NCBI RefSeq assembly: GCF_000261365.1
Contig: NZ_AJVC01000003.1
Span: forward strand, 1,860,001 to 1,924,000
Reading direction: 5' to 3'
DNA: 64,000 bases
Source: Herbaspirillum sp. GW103
GTDB taxonomy: Bacteria; Pseudomonadota; Gammaproteobacteria; Burkholderiales; Burkholderiaceae_D
The notes beneath the pieces are model-generated. The model had not been told where the DNA came from. It saw only the letters and a list, made by a program, of their open reading frames with translations, and did not search any database. Positions 56,620 through 64,000 of the stretch are shown in pieces. The first letter of the stretch is position 1. Each line of letters opens with the position of its first letter. The translations under genes and the position numbers were made by a program.

Positions 56620-56937
56620 TCAGTCCGCCGACTTGAGCACATGCACCTTGCGATCCGCGATCAGGCCCTTGGACTTCTCGCGGTAGTCGGTCATGTGCGG
56701 CAGGGTGAAGTGCAGGCGCAGCGCCTCTTCATCCTTCCACTTCTCGACGAAGGCGAAGGTATCCGGCCCCATCGGCGCCTGGTTGGGACCGAAGCCATCC
56801 ACATCCACCACCAGTCCATATTCGATGCAGCCAGCCTCGGCGCGCACGGCGGCCAGGTTGGCACGGGCGATGGCCAGCAGCGCTTCACGCTGGCCGGGCT
56901 TGGCGGTGATGATGGCGACGACGGTAACGGTGCTCAT
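56620..56937 (-). CDS. Antibiotic biosynthesis monooxygenase (ABM) domain protein
   Basis: Small protein of 105 residues with a ferredoxin-like ABM fold: MSTVTVVAIITAKPGQREAL, EAGCIEYGLVVD, and FAFVEKWKDEEALRLHFTLPH. Relatives (YgiN-type) are quinol or phenolic monooxygenases or heme-degrading proteins. The substrate is unknown. The ATG at 56937 follows AGGAGAATTCCCGC. Confidence 0.85.
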   Translation of the reverse strand: MSTVTVVAIITAKPGQREALLAIARANLAAVRAEAGCIEYGLVVDVDGFGPNQAPMGPDTFAFVEKWKDEEALRLHFTLPHMTDYREKSKGLIADRKVHVLKSAD

Positions 56938-57017
56938 GCGGGAATTCTCCTGTGCAAGATGACAGACGCCGTCAGGGCGACGGCGCGGGGCCACCAGCAT
57001 ACGCGATTCGGGCGGTC

Positions 57018-57938
57018 TTAGTTCAGGCGGATCTTTTCCAGCAATTGCGTGATGTTGTAGCGCATCAGCGAGAGGTAGTCCGGTGCCGGGCCATCCGGCT
57101 TGGAGAGCGCATCGGCATACAGCTTGCCACCGGGCGCGGTGCCGGATTCACGGGCGATCTGCTGCAGCAGCTTGGGATTGCTCATGTTCTCGAAGAACAG
57201 GGCCTTGATCTTTTCACTGCGGATCTGGCGGATCAGGGTGGCGATGTCGCGGGCGCTGGGTTCGCTGTCGGTGGACACGCCCTGGGCCGCCAGGAAGCGC
57301 ACCTTGTAACGGGCACCAAAGTATTCGAAGGCATCATGCGAGGTGATGACCTTGCGCTTGGCGTCCGGGATCTGGCTGAACTGGCGCGCAGCCCAGGCAT
57401 CCAGGTCCTGCAGCTTGCTGATGTACGCCTCGCCATTCTTGCGGTAGATCGCAGCGCCGGCCGGGTCCAGCTTGGCCAGGGCAGTGACGATGTTGCGGGT
57501 GTAGACGATCACGTTCTGCGGGTCTTGCCAGGCGTGCGGGTCATCCTTGCCGTGATGCTCATGGTCATGGCTCTCTTCGTCCTCTCCCACGCGCTCGCGC
57601 GCCTGAATGCCGGCCGAGGCCACCACGATGGGGCCGCGGTAGTTGGCCGATTGCGCCAGCCGATCCATCCAGCCTTCGAAACCGAGGCCATTGACCACGA
57701 TCAGTTTGGCGCGCGAGACCGCCTTAATGTCGTCCGGGGCCGGCTGGAAGACGTGGGCATCTTCATCCGGGCCGACCAGGGTGGAGACGGCGACGCGATC
57801 ACCGCCGACATTGGCGACCACGTCGCCCAGGATGCTGAAGCTGGCCAGCACCGGGATGCGCTCGGCAGCAAGCGCCGGCAGGCTCGCTGCCAGGGCCAGA
57901 GCGGCCAGCAGCGCTGAGAGGGGACGAAACAGTTTCAT
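57018..57938 (-). CDS. znuA: ZnuA, zinc ABC transporter periplasmic binding protein
   Basis: Product of 306 residues with a signal peptide (RPLSALLAALALAASLPALA). Zinc ligands are expected in DAHVFQPAPDD and SHDAFEYFGARY; between them an acidic His-rich loop (EESHDHEHHGKDDPHAW) is typical of ZnuA. It captures Zn2+ in the periplasm for ZnuB/ZnuC. It is the last gene of znuC-znuB-znuA, 58 bases after znuB. Start at 57938 follows GGAG. Confidence 0.95.
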   Translation of the reverse strand: MKLFRPLSALLAALALAASLPALAAERIPVLASFSILGDVVANVGGDRVAVSTLVGPDEDAHVFQPAPDDIKAVSRAKLIVVNGLGFEGWMDRLAQSANYRGPIVVASAGIQARERVGEDEESHDHEHHGKDDPHAWQDPQNVIVYTRNIVTALAKLDPAGAAIYRKNGEAYISKLQDLDAWAARQFSQIPDAKRKVITSHDAFEYFGARYKVRFLAAQGVSTDSEPSARDIATLIRQIRSEKIKALFFENMSNPKLLQQIARESGTAPGGKLYADALSKPDGPAPDYLSLMRYNITQLLEKIRLN

Positions 57939-57996
57939 GAACACTCCGGGGAAAGAGAAACGGAAGAACGCGGAAAAAGACAGAAAAACCGAAGCC

Positions 57997-58884
57997 TCAC
58001 GCCTGCAGATGCGGCCGCCGCAACAGGCGCGGTAGCCAGCCGCGTGGGGCCAACAGCAGCGAGGCGGCATACAGCACGCCGGCGCAGACGATGATGACGG
58101 GGCCGGAAGGCACCGAGGCGTAATACGAGATCAGCAACCCGGCATAGCCGGCCAGCATCGCCTGCAGGACGCTGTTGCACAGCTGGGCCGGCAAGGTGTC
58201 GTGCCACAGTCGCGCCGAGACCGCCGGCAGCATCATCAGGCCCACCGCCATCAATGTGCCCATGGTCTGGAAGGAGGCCACCAGGTTCATCACCACCAGC
58301 ATCAGAAACACCTGCTGGTAGATCGCCCCGCCGCTGCGCCCGCCCCCCACGGCCATGTAGGAAGGATCGAAGCTCTCCAGCAGCAGCCCGCGATAGAGCG
58401 CGGCGATGCCCAGTACGCTGGCACTGGCCACGCCCGCAATGAGCACCAGCCCCTGGCTGTCCACGCCCAGCACATTGCCGAACAGGATGTGCAGCAGATC
58501 GAGCTGGGTGCCGTGGCGCGAGATCAGGATCACACCCAGCGCCAGGGCCACCACGTAGATGGCGGCCAGGCTGGCGTCTTCCTTGAGTTCGGTATGACGA
58601 CTGATCCAGCCGGCCACGGCCACCACCAGCACACCGGCGGCAAAGCCGCCAATGGACAAGGCCGGCAACGACAGGCCAAAGAAGATGAACCCCACCGCCA
58701 CGCCCGGCAGCACGGCGTGACTCAGGGCTTCGCCGAACAGGCTCATGCGGCGCAAGGTCAAGAGCACGCCCAGGGGCGCACTGCCCAGCGCCAGGGCAAA
58801 GGCGGCCACCAGAGCGCGGCGCATGAAGGAAAATTCCTGGAACGGCGCTATCGCCAGGGCCTGCAGGGTCGAGAGTGCGCTCAT
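57997..58884 (-). CDS. znuB: ZnuB, zinc ABC transporter permease
   Basis: Product of 295 residues with about eight to nine membrane segments of the ABC-3 family. The family region SLFGEALSHAVLPGVAVGF is present. The ATG overlaps the znuC stop in ATGA, so they are coupled. Confidence 0.94.
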   Translation of the reverse strand: MSALSTLQALAIAPFQEFSFMRRALVAAFALALGSAPLGVLLTLRRMSLFGEALSHAVLPGVAVGFIFFGLSLPALSIGGFAAGVLVVAVAGWISRHTELKEDASLAAIYVVALALGVILISRHGTQLDLLHILFGNVLGVDSQGLVLIAGVASASVLGIAALYRGLLLESFDPSYMAVGGGRSGGAIYQQVFLMLVVMNLVASFQTMGTLMAVGLMMLPAVSARLWHDTLPAQLCNSVLQAMLAGYAGLLISYYASVPSGPVIIVCAGVLYAASLLLAPRGWLPRLLRRPHLQA

Positions 58885-59717
58885 GACTGGCCTCCCGGGG
58901 TGGCAGCCGGGTGCGTGTGCGAATGCGCATGTGAATGATCGTGCGCATGTTCGTGCATCCTCGACAGGGCCAGCACCTCGGCTTCGCTCACCTCGCACAC
59001 GCCCGCATGTTCATCCACCGCCTCGGCCATGGCGCGGGCACGTTGCAGATTCTCTTCGCACATCACTTCCGCGGTGTCCCCCCAGGCCACCACGTTGCGC
59101 GCCAGCAGCAGGGTCTGCGGGAAGGCGCGACGCACCTGGTCATGGTCGTGCAGCACCGCGATCACGGTACGGCGCTCGGCGTGCCAGGCCGAGATGATGC
59201 GCAGCAAGTCGCCGGTGGTGCGGGCATCGATGGCATTGAAGGGTTCATCGAGCAGGATCACCTCGGCATCCTGCAGCAGGATGCGGGCAAACAGCACGCG
59301 CTGGAACTGGCCCACCGAAAGACTGGAGACCGGGCGCGCCGAAAAGCCGTCCAGCCCGACCGCCGTGAGCGCCTGCACCGCGCGCTGGCGCATGGCGGCG
59401 TCGATGGCGCCCCAGTTGCCCTTGGCCTGCCAGTAGCCCAGCAGCACGCAATCGATCACGGTGATGGGGAAGCTGCGGTCGATCTCGGCCTGCTGCGGCA
59501 GGTAGGCGATGCGACGGGCATCCACGTGCGTATGGACGCGACCGTCATTGCAGCGTACCAGGCCCAGCATGGTCTTGAGCAGAGTGCTCTTGCCGGCACC
59601 ATTGGGGCCGACGATGGCCGTGAGCGAGCCGCGCGCAAAGGCGCCGTTGACGTGGTGCAAGGCCGGATGGCGACGATAGCTCACCGTCAGGTTGTCCAGA
59701 GAGATGGCGGCATCCAT
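58881..59717 (-). CDS. znuC: ZnuC, zinc ABC transporter ATPase with His-rich tail
   Basis: Product of 278 residues. Walker A GPNGAGKST, signature LSVGQFQRVLFARIL and Walker B VILLDEPFNAID are present. The C-terminal tail is strikingly His-rich (HEHAHDHSHAHSHTH), which would bind zinc or other metals. The start at 59717 follows GGGGGAGGGCTGAC, one base after the stop of a 35-codon ORF. The overlap with znuB is 4 bases. Confidence 0.94.
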   Translation of the reverse strand: MDAAISLDNLTVSYRRHPALHHVNGAFARGSLTAIVGPNGAGKSTLLKTMLGLVRCNDGRVHTHVDARRIAYLPQQAEIDRSFPITVIDCVLLGYWQAKGNWGAIDAAMRQRAVQALTAVGLDGFSARPVSSLSVGQFQRVLFARILLQDAEVILLDEPFNAIDARTTGDLLRIISAWHAERRTVIAVLHDHDQVRRAFPQTLLLARNVVAWGDTAEVMCEENLQRARAMAEAVDEHAGVCEVSEAEVLALSRMHEHAHDHSHAHSHTHPAATPGGQS

Positions 59718-59718
59718 G

Positions 59719-59826
59719 TCAGCCCTCCCCCAGCGCCCAGTGCACACCCAGCCACAACAGCAGGACCACGGGCACGACGGCCAGCACGCGCTGCCACCAG
59801 GGACTGGCGAGCACGCCTTGTTTCAT
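59719..59826 (-). CDS. 35-residue single-span membrane protein at the head of znuCBA
   Basis: The product begins MKQGVLASPWWQRVLAVVPV and continues with a hydrophobic segment ending LGVHWALGEG, giving one predicted membrane span. Its stop lies one base before the znuC ATG, so it is translationally linked. The ribosome binding site before its own ATG is weak. I do not recognise it, but a small membrane protein here could be a subunit or regulator of the transporter. Confidence 0.5.
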   Translation of the reverse strand: MKQGVLASPWWQRVLAVVPVVLLLWLGVHWALGEG

Positions 59827-59961
59827 GAGGATTCGAGAGAAAAACGACACGGCAGGCAATCTGAAAAGAAGCAACACGGGCACCGGACAGCGCGGCCAGC
59901 AGCGCTGGTTTCGGCGTACTCGCCCTTGGGCGCAACCGAGTTGCAGAAACAGGGAAAGCAG

Positions 59962-59997
59962 GCATTATAATGCAACCCTGTTGCAGAATGTAACAAC
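59962..59997. promoter_or_regulatory. Divergent promoter and Zur-type operator of the zinc locus
   Basis: GCATTATAATGC (59962-59973) is a perfect palindrome containing TATAAT on both strands. Directly after, TGCAAC-CCT-GTTGCA (59971-59985) and TGTTGCA-GAA-TGTAACA (59979-59995) are overlapping dyads. Such AT-centred palindromes overlapping the -10 are typical of Zur/Fur-family sites. The 314-base region 59827-60140 separates znu from the DUF2796 operon and contains no gene. Confidence 0.68.
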
Positions 59998-60140
59998 ACT
60001 GCAAATCCGACCGTTGTCCGGGGCACAATGCCGGACGGACGGCGGATCTTCAGCCCATGTTTGCAGTCTGTCTTCCAGCGTTGTCGACTTGCCGCTCCCC
60101 CCTTTGAATTCTCTTTACAACAAGCACAAGAAAGCCGCCC

Positions 60141-60734
60141 ATGTTCCGATCCCGTCCATCGTTTCGACTGATTCCTCTCGTCCTGTTGTCGCTGGCCAGC
60201 CTGCCCGTGCTGGCGGCTGGTGAAGGCCATGACCAGCACGGCAACCATCCCGCCCACGTGCATGGAGTGGGCAAGCTGGACGTGGCACTGGAAGGCAATA
60301 CCCTGACCCTGCACCTGGACAGCCCGCTGATCAATCTGGTCGGCTTCGAACACGCGGCCAACAGCGGCAAGGACAAGGACACGGTGCGCGCAGCCGTGAA
60401 GAACCTGCGTGATGTGAACCGCATGTTCGCCACCGACGCCGCCGCCCAGTGCAAGCCGGCCGAGGTGCAGCTGGAGTCCGCCGTGCTGCCGCCCGCCCTG
60501 CTGGGCGAGAAGACGTCCGCCAGCAGCGAAGCGGCCCCCACCGATGGCCATGCCGACCTCGACGGCGACTTCACCCTGGTATGCGCCAGCCCCGGCGCGC
60601 TCGCCACGGTGGATGTGAGCGGCTTGTTTGCGGCCTTCCCGGGCTTCCACCGTATCGACGTGCAACTGGTCACCCCCAAGAAGCAAGGCGCGGCACAACT
60701 GGTGCCGGGCAGCGCACTGATCCCCATGAACTGA
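60141..60734 (+). CDS. DUF2796 (ZrgA-type) zinc-associated exported protein
   Basis: Product of 197 residues with a signal peptide (basic start, LIPLVLLSLASLPVLAAG). The mature N-terminus is His-rich (GEGHDQHGNHPAHVHG), followed by VGKLDVALEGNTLTLHLDSP and a body typical of DUF2796/ZrgA. In related gammaproteobacteria such proteins are zinc-responsive and assist zinc uptake. It is the first gene of a putative operon, divergent from znuCBA. Its ATG follows AAGAAAG. Confidence 0.85.
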   Translation: MFRSRPSFRLIPLVLLSLASLPVLAAGEGHDQHGNHPAHVHGVGKLDVALEGNTLTLHLDSPLINLVGFEHAANSGKDKDTVRAAVKNLRDVNRMFATDAAAQCKPAEVQLESAVLPPALLGEKTSASSEAAPTDGHADLDGDFTLVCASPGALATVDVSGLFAAFPGFHRIDVQLVTPKKQGAAQLVPGSALIPMN

Positions 60735-60853
60735 TGCCGGGGGCCGCCGGGGCCGGTTCCCCGGCGCGCCAGTCAGGCCACTGACAGGCACCGGCGCTAT
60801 GATCGGCGGTAAAGTCACGTCCTGGCGCTTCTGCGATTTTCCTTCATGTTGTC

Positions 60854-61588
60854 ATGACTATTCCTGAACGTTCTTCCCCGGTCGCCGCGATTGCCATGCG
60901 CGACCTGCGCTTTACCTGGCCCGGCCAGGCGCATCCGGCGCTGGTGTTGCCGCATTTCCAGGTGGCGCCTGGTGAACATGTCTTCGTCAGCGGCCCCAGC
61001 GGCAGCGGCAAGAGCACCCTGCTGGCGGCCATCGGCGGCATCATCGTGCCCCAGGCCGGCACCGTGGAAGCGTTGGGGCAGCCCTTCCATACGCTGTCGG
61101 CGGCACAGCGCGACCGCTTCCGGGTGGATCACATCGGATTCATCTTCCAGCAGTTCAACCTGTTGCCTTATCTTTCCATCCTCGACAACGTGCTGCTGCC
61201 CTGCCAGTTCTCGGCCTACCGCAAGGCGCGCGCCGCGCAGCAGGGCGCCGATCTCAAGAGCGTGGCGCAATCCCTGCTGAGCGCGCTGGACCTGGCGCCG
61301 TCGCTGTGGTCGCGTCCCGTGACGCAACTGTCCATCGGCCAGCAACAGCGGGTAGCGGCGGCGCGCTCGCTGATCGGCCGGCCGGAGATCATCGTTGCCG
61401 ACGAGCCGACCTCGGCCCTGGACAGCGACCGCCAGCAAGCCTTCCTCGACCTGCTGCAGCGCGAGTGCGCACAAAGCGGCGCGGCGCTGGTCTTCGTCAG
61501 CCACGACCAGCGCCTGGCCGTACGTTTCGAGCGCCGCATCGCACTGGAACAGCTCAACGAGGCTGCCCGTCCCGAGGAGGCCGCATGA
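60854..61588 (+). CDS. ABC transporter ATPase (LolD/MacB-type) of the zinc operon
   Basis: Product of 244 residues. Walker A GPSGSGKST, signature LSIGQQQRVAAARSLIGRPE and Walker B IIVADEPTSALD are present, as in LolD/MacB-type ATPases. Its stop overlaps the permease start in ATGA. With the permease and DUF2796/DUF3299 proteins it forms a conserved zinc-starvation cluster; this cluster is known in Pseudomonas as PA4063-PA4066. The exact substrate is unknown. Confidence 0.88.
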   Translation: MTIPERSSPVAAIAMRDLRFTWPGQAHPALVLPHFQVAPGEHVFVSGPSGSGKSTLLAAIGGIIVPQAGTVEALGQPFHTLSAAQRDRFRVDHIGFIFQQFNLLPYLSILDNVLLPCQFSAYRKARAAQQGADLKSVAQSLLSALDLAPSLWSRPVTQLSIGQQQRVAAARSLIGRPEIIVADEPTSALDSDRQQAFLDLLQRECAQSGAALVFVSHDQRLAVRFERRIALEQLNEAARPEEAA

Positions 61589-62853
61589 AGCTGCTCCTGC
61601 GCCTGGCCGCGCACAGCGCCTGGAACCGGCGGTTCACGCTGGGCCTGATGCTGCTGGCCATTGCCCTGTCCACCACCATGCTGCTGGGCATCGAACGGGT
61701 ACGCCATGAAGTGCGGGCCGGATTCTCGCAATCGGTATCCGGTACCGACCTGGTAGTCGGCGCCCGCACCAGTCCGATCCAGCTGATGCTGTACGCCATC
61801 TTCCGCATCGGCGGTGCCACCAACAACATGGGCTGGGACAGTGCCCAGACCCTGGCCCGCAATCCGGCGGTGGCCTGGACCATCCCGATCTCGCTGGGCG
61901 ATTCGCACCGTGGCTTCCCGGTACTGGCCACCAATGGCGATTACTTCACGCATTTCCGTTATGGCAGCGGTCAATCCCTGGTGCTGGCCAAGGGACGGCC
62001 CTTTACCGGCGTCTTCGATGCCGTGCTGGGGGCCGATGTGGCCGAGAAACTGCACTATCACCTGGGCGACGTCATCATCCTGGCCCACGGCATGGGCGGC
62101 ATGGGCCTGACCCAGCACGCCGACAAACCCTTCAAGGTGGTAGGCATCCTGGCGCGCACCGGCACCCCGGTGGACCGCACGGTGCATATCGGCCTGGACG
62201 GCATGCAGGCCATCCACCTCGACTGGGAAGGGGGCGCGCCCTTGCCGGGTGTGCATATCCCGGCCGAATTCGTGAAGAAATTCGACCTCACCCCGACCAG
62301 CATCACCGCCGTACTGGTGGGCCTGAAGAGCCGCGCGCGGGTCTTCGCCGTGCAGCGCGCCATTGCCGACGGCGACGGCTTCAAGGAGCCCCTCATGGCC
62401 GTGCTGCCGGGGGTGGCGCTGGACCAGCTCTGGGACGTGGTCGGCATCGGCGAGAATGCCTTGCTGGTGGTTTCGGGCATGGTGGTAGTGGTCGGCCTGG
62501 CGGGGCTGGTGGCAGCGATCCTGGCCAGCCTGGGCGAGCGGCGGCGTGAGCTGGCCATCCTGCGCTCGGTCGGGGCGCGTCCGCTGGACGTGTTGTGGCT
62601 GCTCTGCGTGGAGGGCCTGGGCGTGATGCTGTGCGGCGTGCTGGCAGGCCTGTTGCTGCTGAGCGGTCTGATCTGGGTGCTCGGGCCGATGCTGGCCGAG
62701 CAGTTCGGCATCGCCCTGCGACCGGCATGGCCGGCGGCCGGCGAATTACAATTGCTGCTCTGGACCGTGCTGGCCGGACTGGTGGCCAGCCTCTTGCCGG
62801 CCTGGCGGGCCTATCGCCTGAGCCTGTCGGACGGCCTGACCCCAAGAATCTGA
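61585..62853 (+). CDS. FtsX/MacB-type ABC transporter permease of the zinc operon
   Basis: Product of 422 residues. A membrane segment near 17-38 is followed by a large periplasmic domain (about 40-285) and three membrane segments at about 295-415. The FtsX-like motif REVAILRSVGARP is here RRELAILRSVGARPLDVL. It pairs with the ATPase just upstream (4-base overlap). It resembles mechanotransmission-type ABC proteins rather than classical importers, so export or periplasmic work is likely. Confidence 0.88.
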   Translation: MKLLLRLAAHSAWNRRFTLGLMLLAIALSTTMLLGIERVRHEVRAGFSQSVSGTDLVVGARTSPIQLMLYAIFRIGGATNNMGWDSAQTLARNPAVAWTIPISLGDSHRGFPVLATNGDYFTHFRYGSGQSLVLAKGRPFTGVFDAVLGADVAEKLHYHLGDVIILAHGMGGMGLTQHADKPFKVVGILARTGTPVDRTVHIGLDGMQAIHLDWEGGAPLPGVHIPAEFVKKFDLTPTSITAVLVGLKSRARVFAVQRAIADGDGFKEPLMAVLPGVALDQLWDVVGIGENALLVVSGMVVVVGLAGLVAAILASLGERRRELAILRSVGARPLDVLWLLCVEGLGVMLCGVLAGLLLLSGLIWVLGPMLAEQFGIALRPAWPAAGELQLLLWTVLAGLVASLLPAWRAYRLSLSDGLTPRI

Positions 62854-62868
62854 TCTGGAAGCACTGAC

Positions 62869-63639
62869 ATGAAGACTCTTTACTGGATGGGCGGCATCGT
62901 CGCCGCCGGCCTGCTGGTGGGCAGCGGTGTGCGCCTGCTGGCGCATGACGATGCGCGGGCGGCGCCGGCACCGGCCTCTGCCGGAGCATCCGCCACCGTC
63001 GCCGGTGGCCCGCTGGCAGGTGCCGTCCCGGCCGTGACTGCGCGCGCCGACAGTGGCAGCACCGTCGCCGGCGTAAGCGACGCCGCCAGCGGCCAATACA
63101 AGGTCGGTGATCACCTGCAGCAAAGCGCGGCCGTCACCGAAAAGCCCTATCAGGCCTCGGGCAAGATGGTCAACGGCTTCCAGGAGATCGCCTGGGAATC
63201 GCTCATCCCCAAGAACTGGGACCCGATGGCGCCCTTCAAGGGCCTGAAGCTGGACCAGATGACCGATGATGACCCGCGCGCCGATGCCGCGCTCTGGAAG
63301 GCCAAGAAATACTGGAAGGAGGCGCCCGTCGATCCATCCATGGAAGGCAAGCCGGTGCGCCTGCCCGGCTTCGTGGTCTCGCTGGACCGCGAAGGCGAGG
63401 CGCTCAAGGAATTCCTGCTGGTCCCCTACTTCGGCGCCTGCATCCACGTGCCGCCACCGCCGGCCAACCAGATCATTCACGTCAGGAGCGTCAAGGCCGT
63501 CAAGAACGTGCGCACCATGGATGCGGTATGGATCAGCGGCGTGCTCAAGGTAGAGCGCTCGGATTCGTCCATGGGCGCCTCCAGCTACAGCATGAAGGCC
63601 GTCAGCGTCGAACCCTACAGCGCCCCCGACCAGGGCTGA
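62869..63639 (+). CDS. DUF3299 domain exported protein
   Basis: Product of 256 residues with an N-terminal membrane/signal segment (YWMGGIVAAGLLVGSGVRLL) and an Ala/Gly-rich low-complexity stretch (about 25-65). The DUF3299 part has EIAWESLIPKNWDP, VRLPGFVVSLDREGEALKEF, LLVPYFGACIHVPPPPANQI, the last with a Cys and His likely to bind metal. It follows the permease by 15 bases. Members are found with Zur-controlled ABC genes. Function is unknown. Confidence 0.85.
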   Translation: MKTLYWMGGIVAAGLLVGSGVRLLAHDDARAAPAPASAGASATVAGGPLAGAVPAVTARADSGSTVAGVSDAASGQYKVGDHLQQSAAVTEKPYQASGKMVNGFQEIAWESLIPKNWDPMAPFKGLKLDQMTDDDPRADAALWKAKKYWKEAPVDPSMEGKPVRLPGFVVSLDREGEALKEFLLVPYFGACIHVPPPPANQIIHVRSVKAVKNVRTMDAVWISGVLKVERSDSSMGASSYSMKAVSVEPYSAPDQG

Positions 63640-64000
63640 CGACCACACGGCGGCGTGCTCTGCTGCGCCGCCGCTTATCCCCAGTTTCCCCCAGTTGTCC
63701 CAGCCTGTTTCCAAGACCTGCCGCAGGCAGGTCTTATCCACATTTTACGGGGGCAAGCTTGTGGACAAGGCTTTGACAAGCCACCCAAACCCTTGATTCT
63801 TCTACATTTTTCGACTCCGCTTCGGCAACGCGCAGAGTTGGGGCAGGCCGACTGCGATGAGGCTCGTCTCTGCATCGCGTCTGGCAACTTGCCCGGATAT
63901 CCACATTTTTTGGGTGCAAGCCTGTGGAGAAGCACTGGGCAAGTCGGACAAGGCATTGATTGCAAAGGACTTTCCGCTGCCGCAGCAAGGCGCGGCAAAA
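63640..64000. repeat. Right-end region with a repeated DnaA-box-like element
   Basis: Two copies of a ~48-base element (about 63734-63781 and 63897-63944) share TATCCACATTTT, a GGG-GCAAGC centre and TGTGGA-AAG. Copy 1 starts with TTATCCACA, an exact DnaA-box consensus, and contains a near-inverted TGTGGACAA (63760-63768). The copies are about 163 bases apart. A third, degenerate piece (TTATCCCCAGTTTCCCCCAG) precedes at about 63674. No gene is supported to the right edge. Confidence 0.55.

Noticed and set aside
63675-63998. Minus-strand open frame at the right end with two similar cysteine-containing segments
   Set aside because: The similarity reflects the DNA repeat, not a conserved protein; no start site or family.

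Overview
The window is GC-rich chromosomal DNA from a betaproteobacterium. Its gene families and their arrangement (glnA-ntrB-ntrC, the isc cluster, a prpR-divergent prp locus, VPxxx/PEP-CTERM protein, GarD/GudP/KdgD, Zur-type zinc locus) fit Oxalobacteraceae, most likely Herbaspirillum or a close relative. This assignment is an inference from protein sequence and gene order; no 16S gene is present. The window looks like ordinary core and metabolic chromosome. The most plastic-looking spot is around 46.6-48.1 kb, where a HEPN/MNT gene pair sits beside two tRNA-Asn genes. No insertion sequence, prophage or CRISPR array was seen.

Layout. 0-9 kb: partial lptF, pepA, an exported dienelactone-hydrolase-like enzyme, an Old Yellow Enzyme, an OmpV/MipA porin-like protein, a PEP-CTERM protein, exonuclease III and an acetyltransferase pair. 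9-17.6 kb: the propionate region prpE, an MliC-like lipoprotein, prpC and prpB on the minus strand, facing prpR, followed by an MFS symporter. A near-perfect sigma-54 promoter and a PrpR-type dyad lie between prpB and prpR. 17.7-22.5 kb: glnA-ntrB-ntrC with a sigma-54/NtrC-type promoter region. 22.5-27.7 kb: rhodanese, a two-gene response-regulator/Hpt pair, and a DUF1800/DUF1501 export pair. 27.7-34.4 kb: iscR-S-U-A / hscB-(lysE)-hscA-fdx-iscX, with a recognisable IscR-controlled promoter, an internal terminator and an inserted RhtB-type exporter gene. 34.6-43 kb: a FadR-type regulator, kdgD, a chemoreceptor, an exported lactonase, garD and gudP, together a sugar-diacid (galactarate/glucarate) catabolic block. 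43.3-48.1 kb: a DUF318-type permease, selU-selD, a HEPN/MNT pair with a frameshifted HEPN gene, and two tRNA-Asn genes. 48.2-55 kb: tyrB, uvrB, a degenerate uracil-DNA-glycosylase-like gene and a second chemoreceptor. 55-64 kb: an 84-residue protein beside a LysR regulator, an ABM monooxygenase, znuCBA with a 35-codon leader gene, the divergent DUF2796-ABC-DUF3299 zinc operon, and a terminal repeat region with DnaA-box-like sites.

How the genes fit together. PrpR, with sigma-54, probably controls methylcitrate-cycle genes, though no 2-methylcitrate dehydratase is present here. NtrB/NtrC control glnA. IscR controls its own operon. A FadR-type protein probably controls gudP/garD/kdgD. Zur probably represses both sides of the zinc locus. 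The points most worth checking are the frameshifted HEPN gene, the isc operon architecture, the 35-residue Znu leader protein, the catalytically altered UDG homologue, the small protein paired with the LysR gene, and the repeats at the right end.
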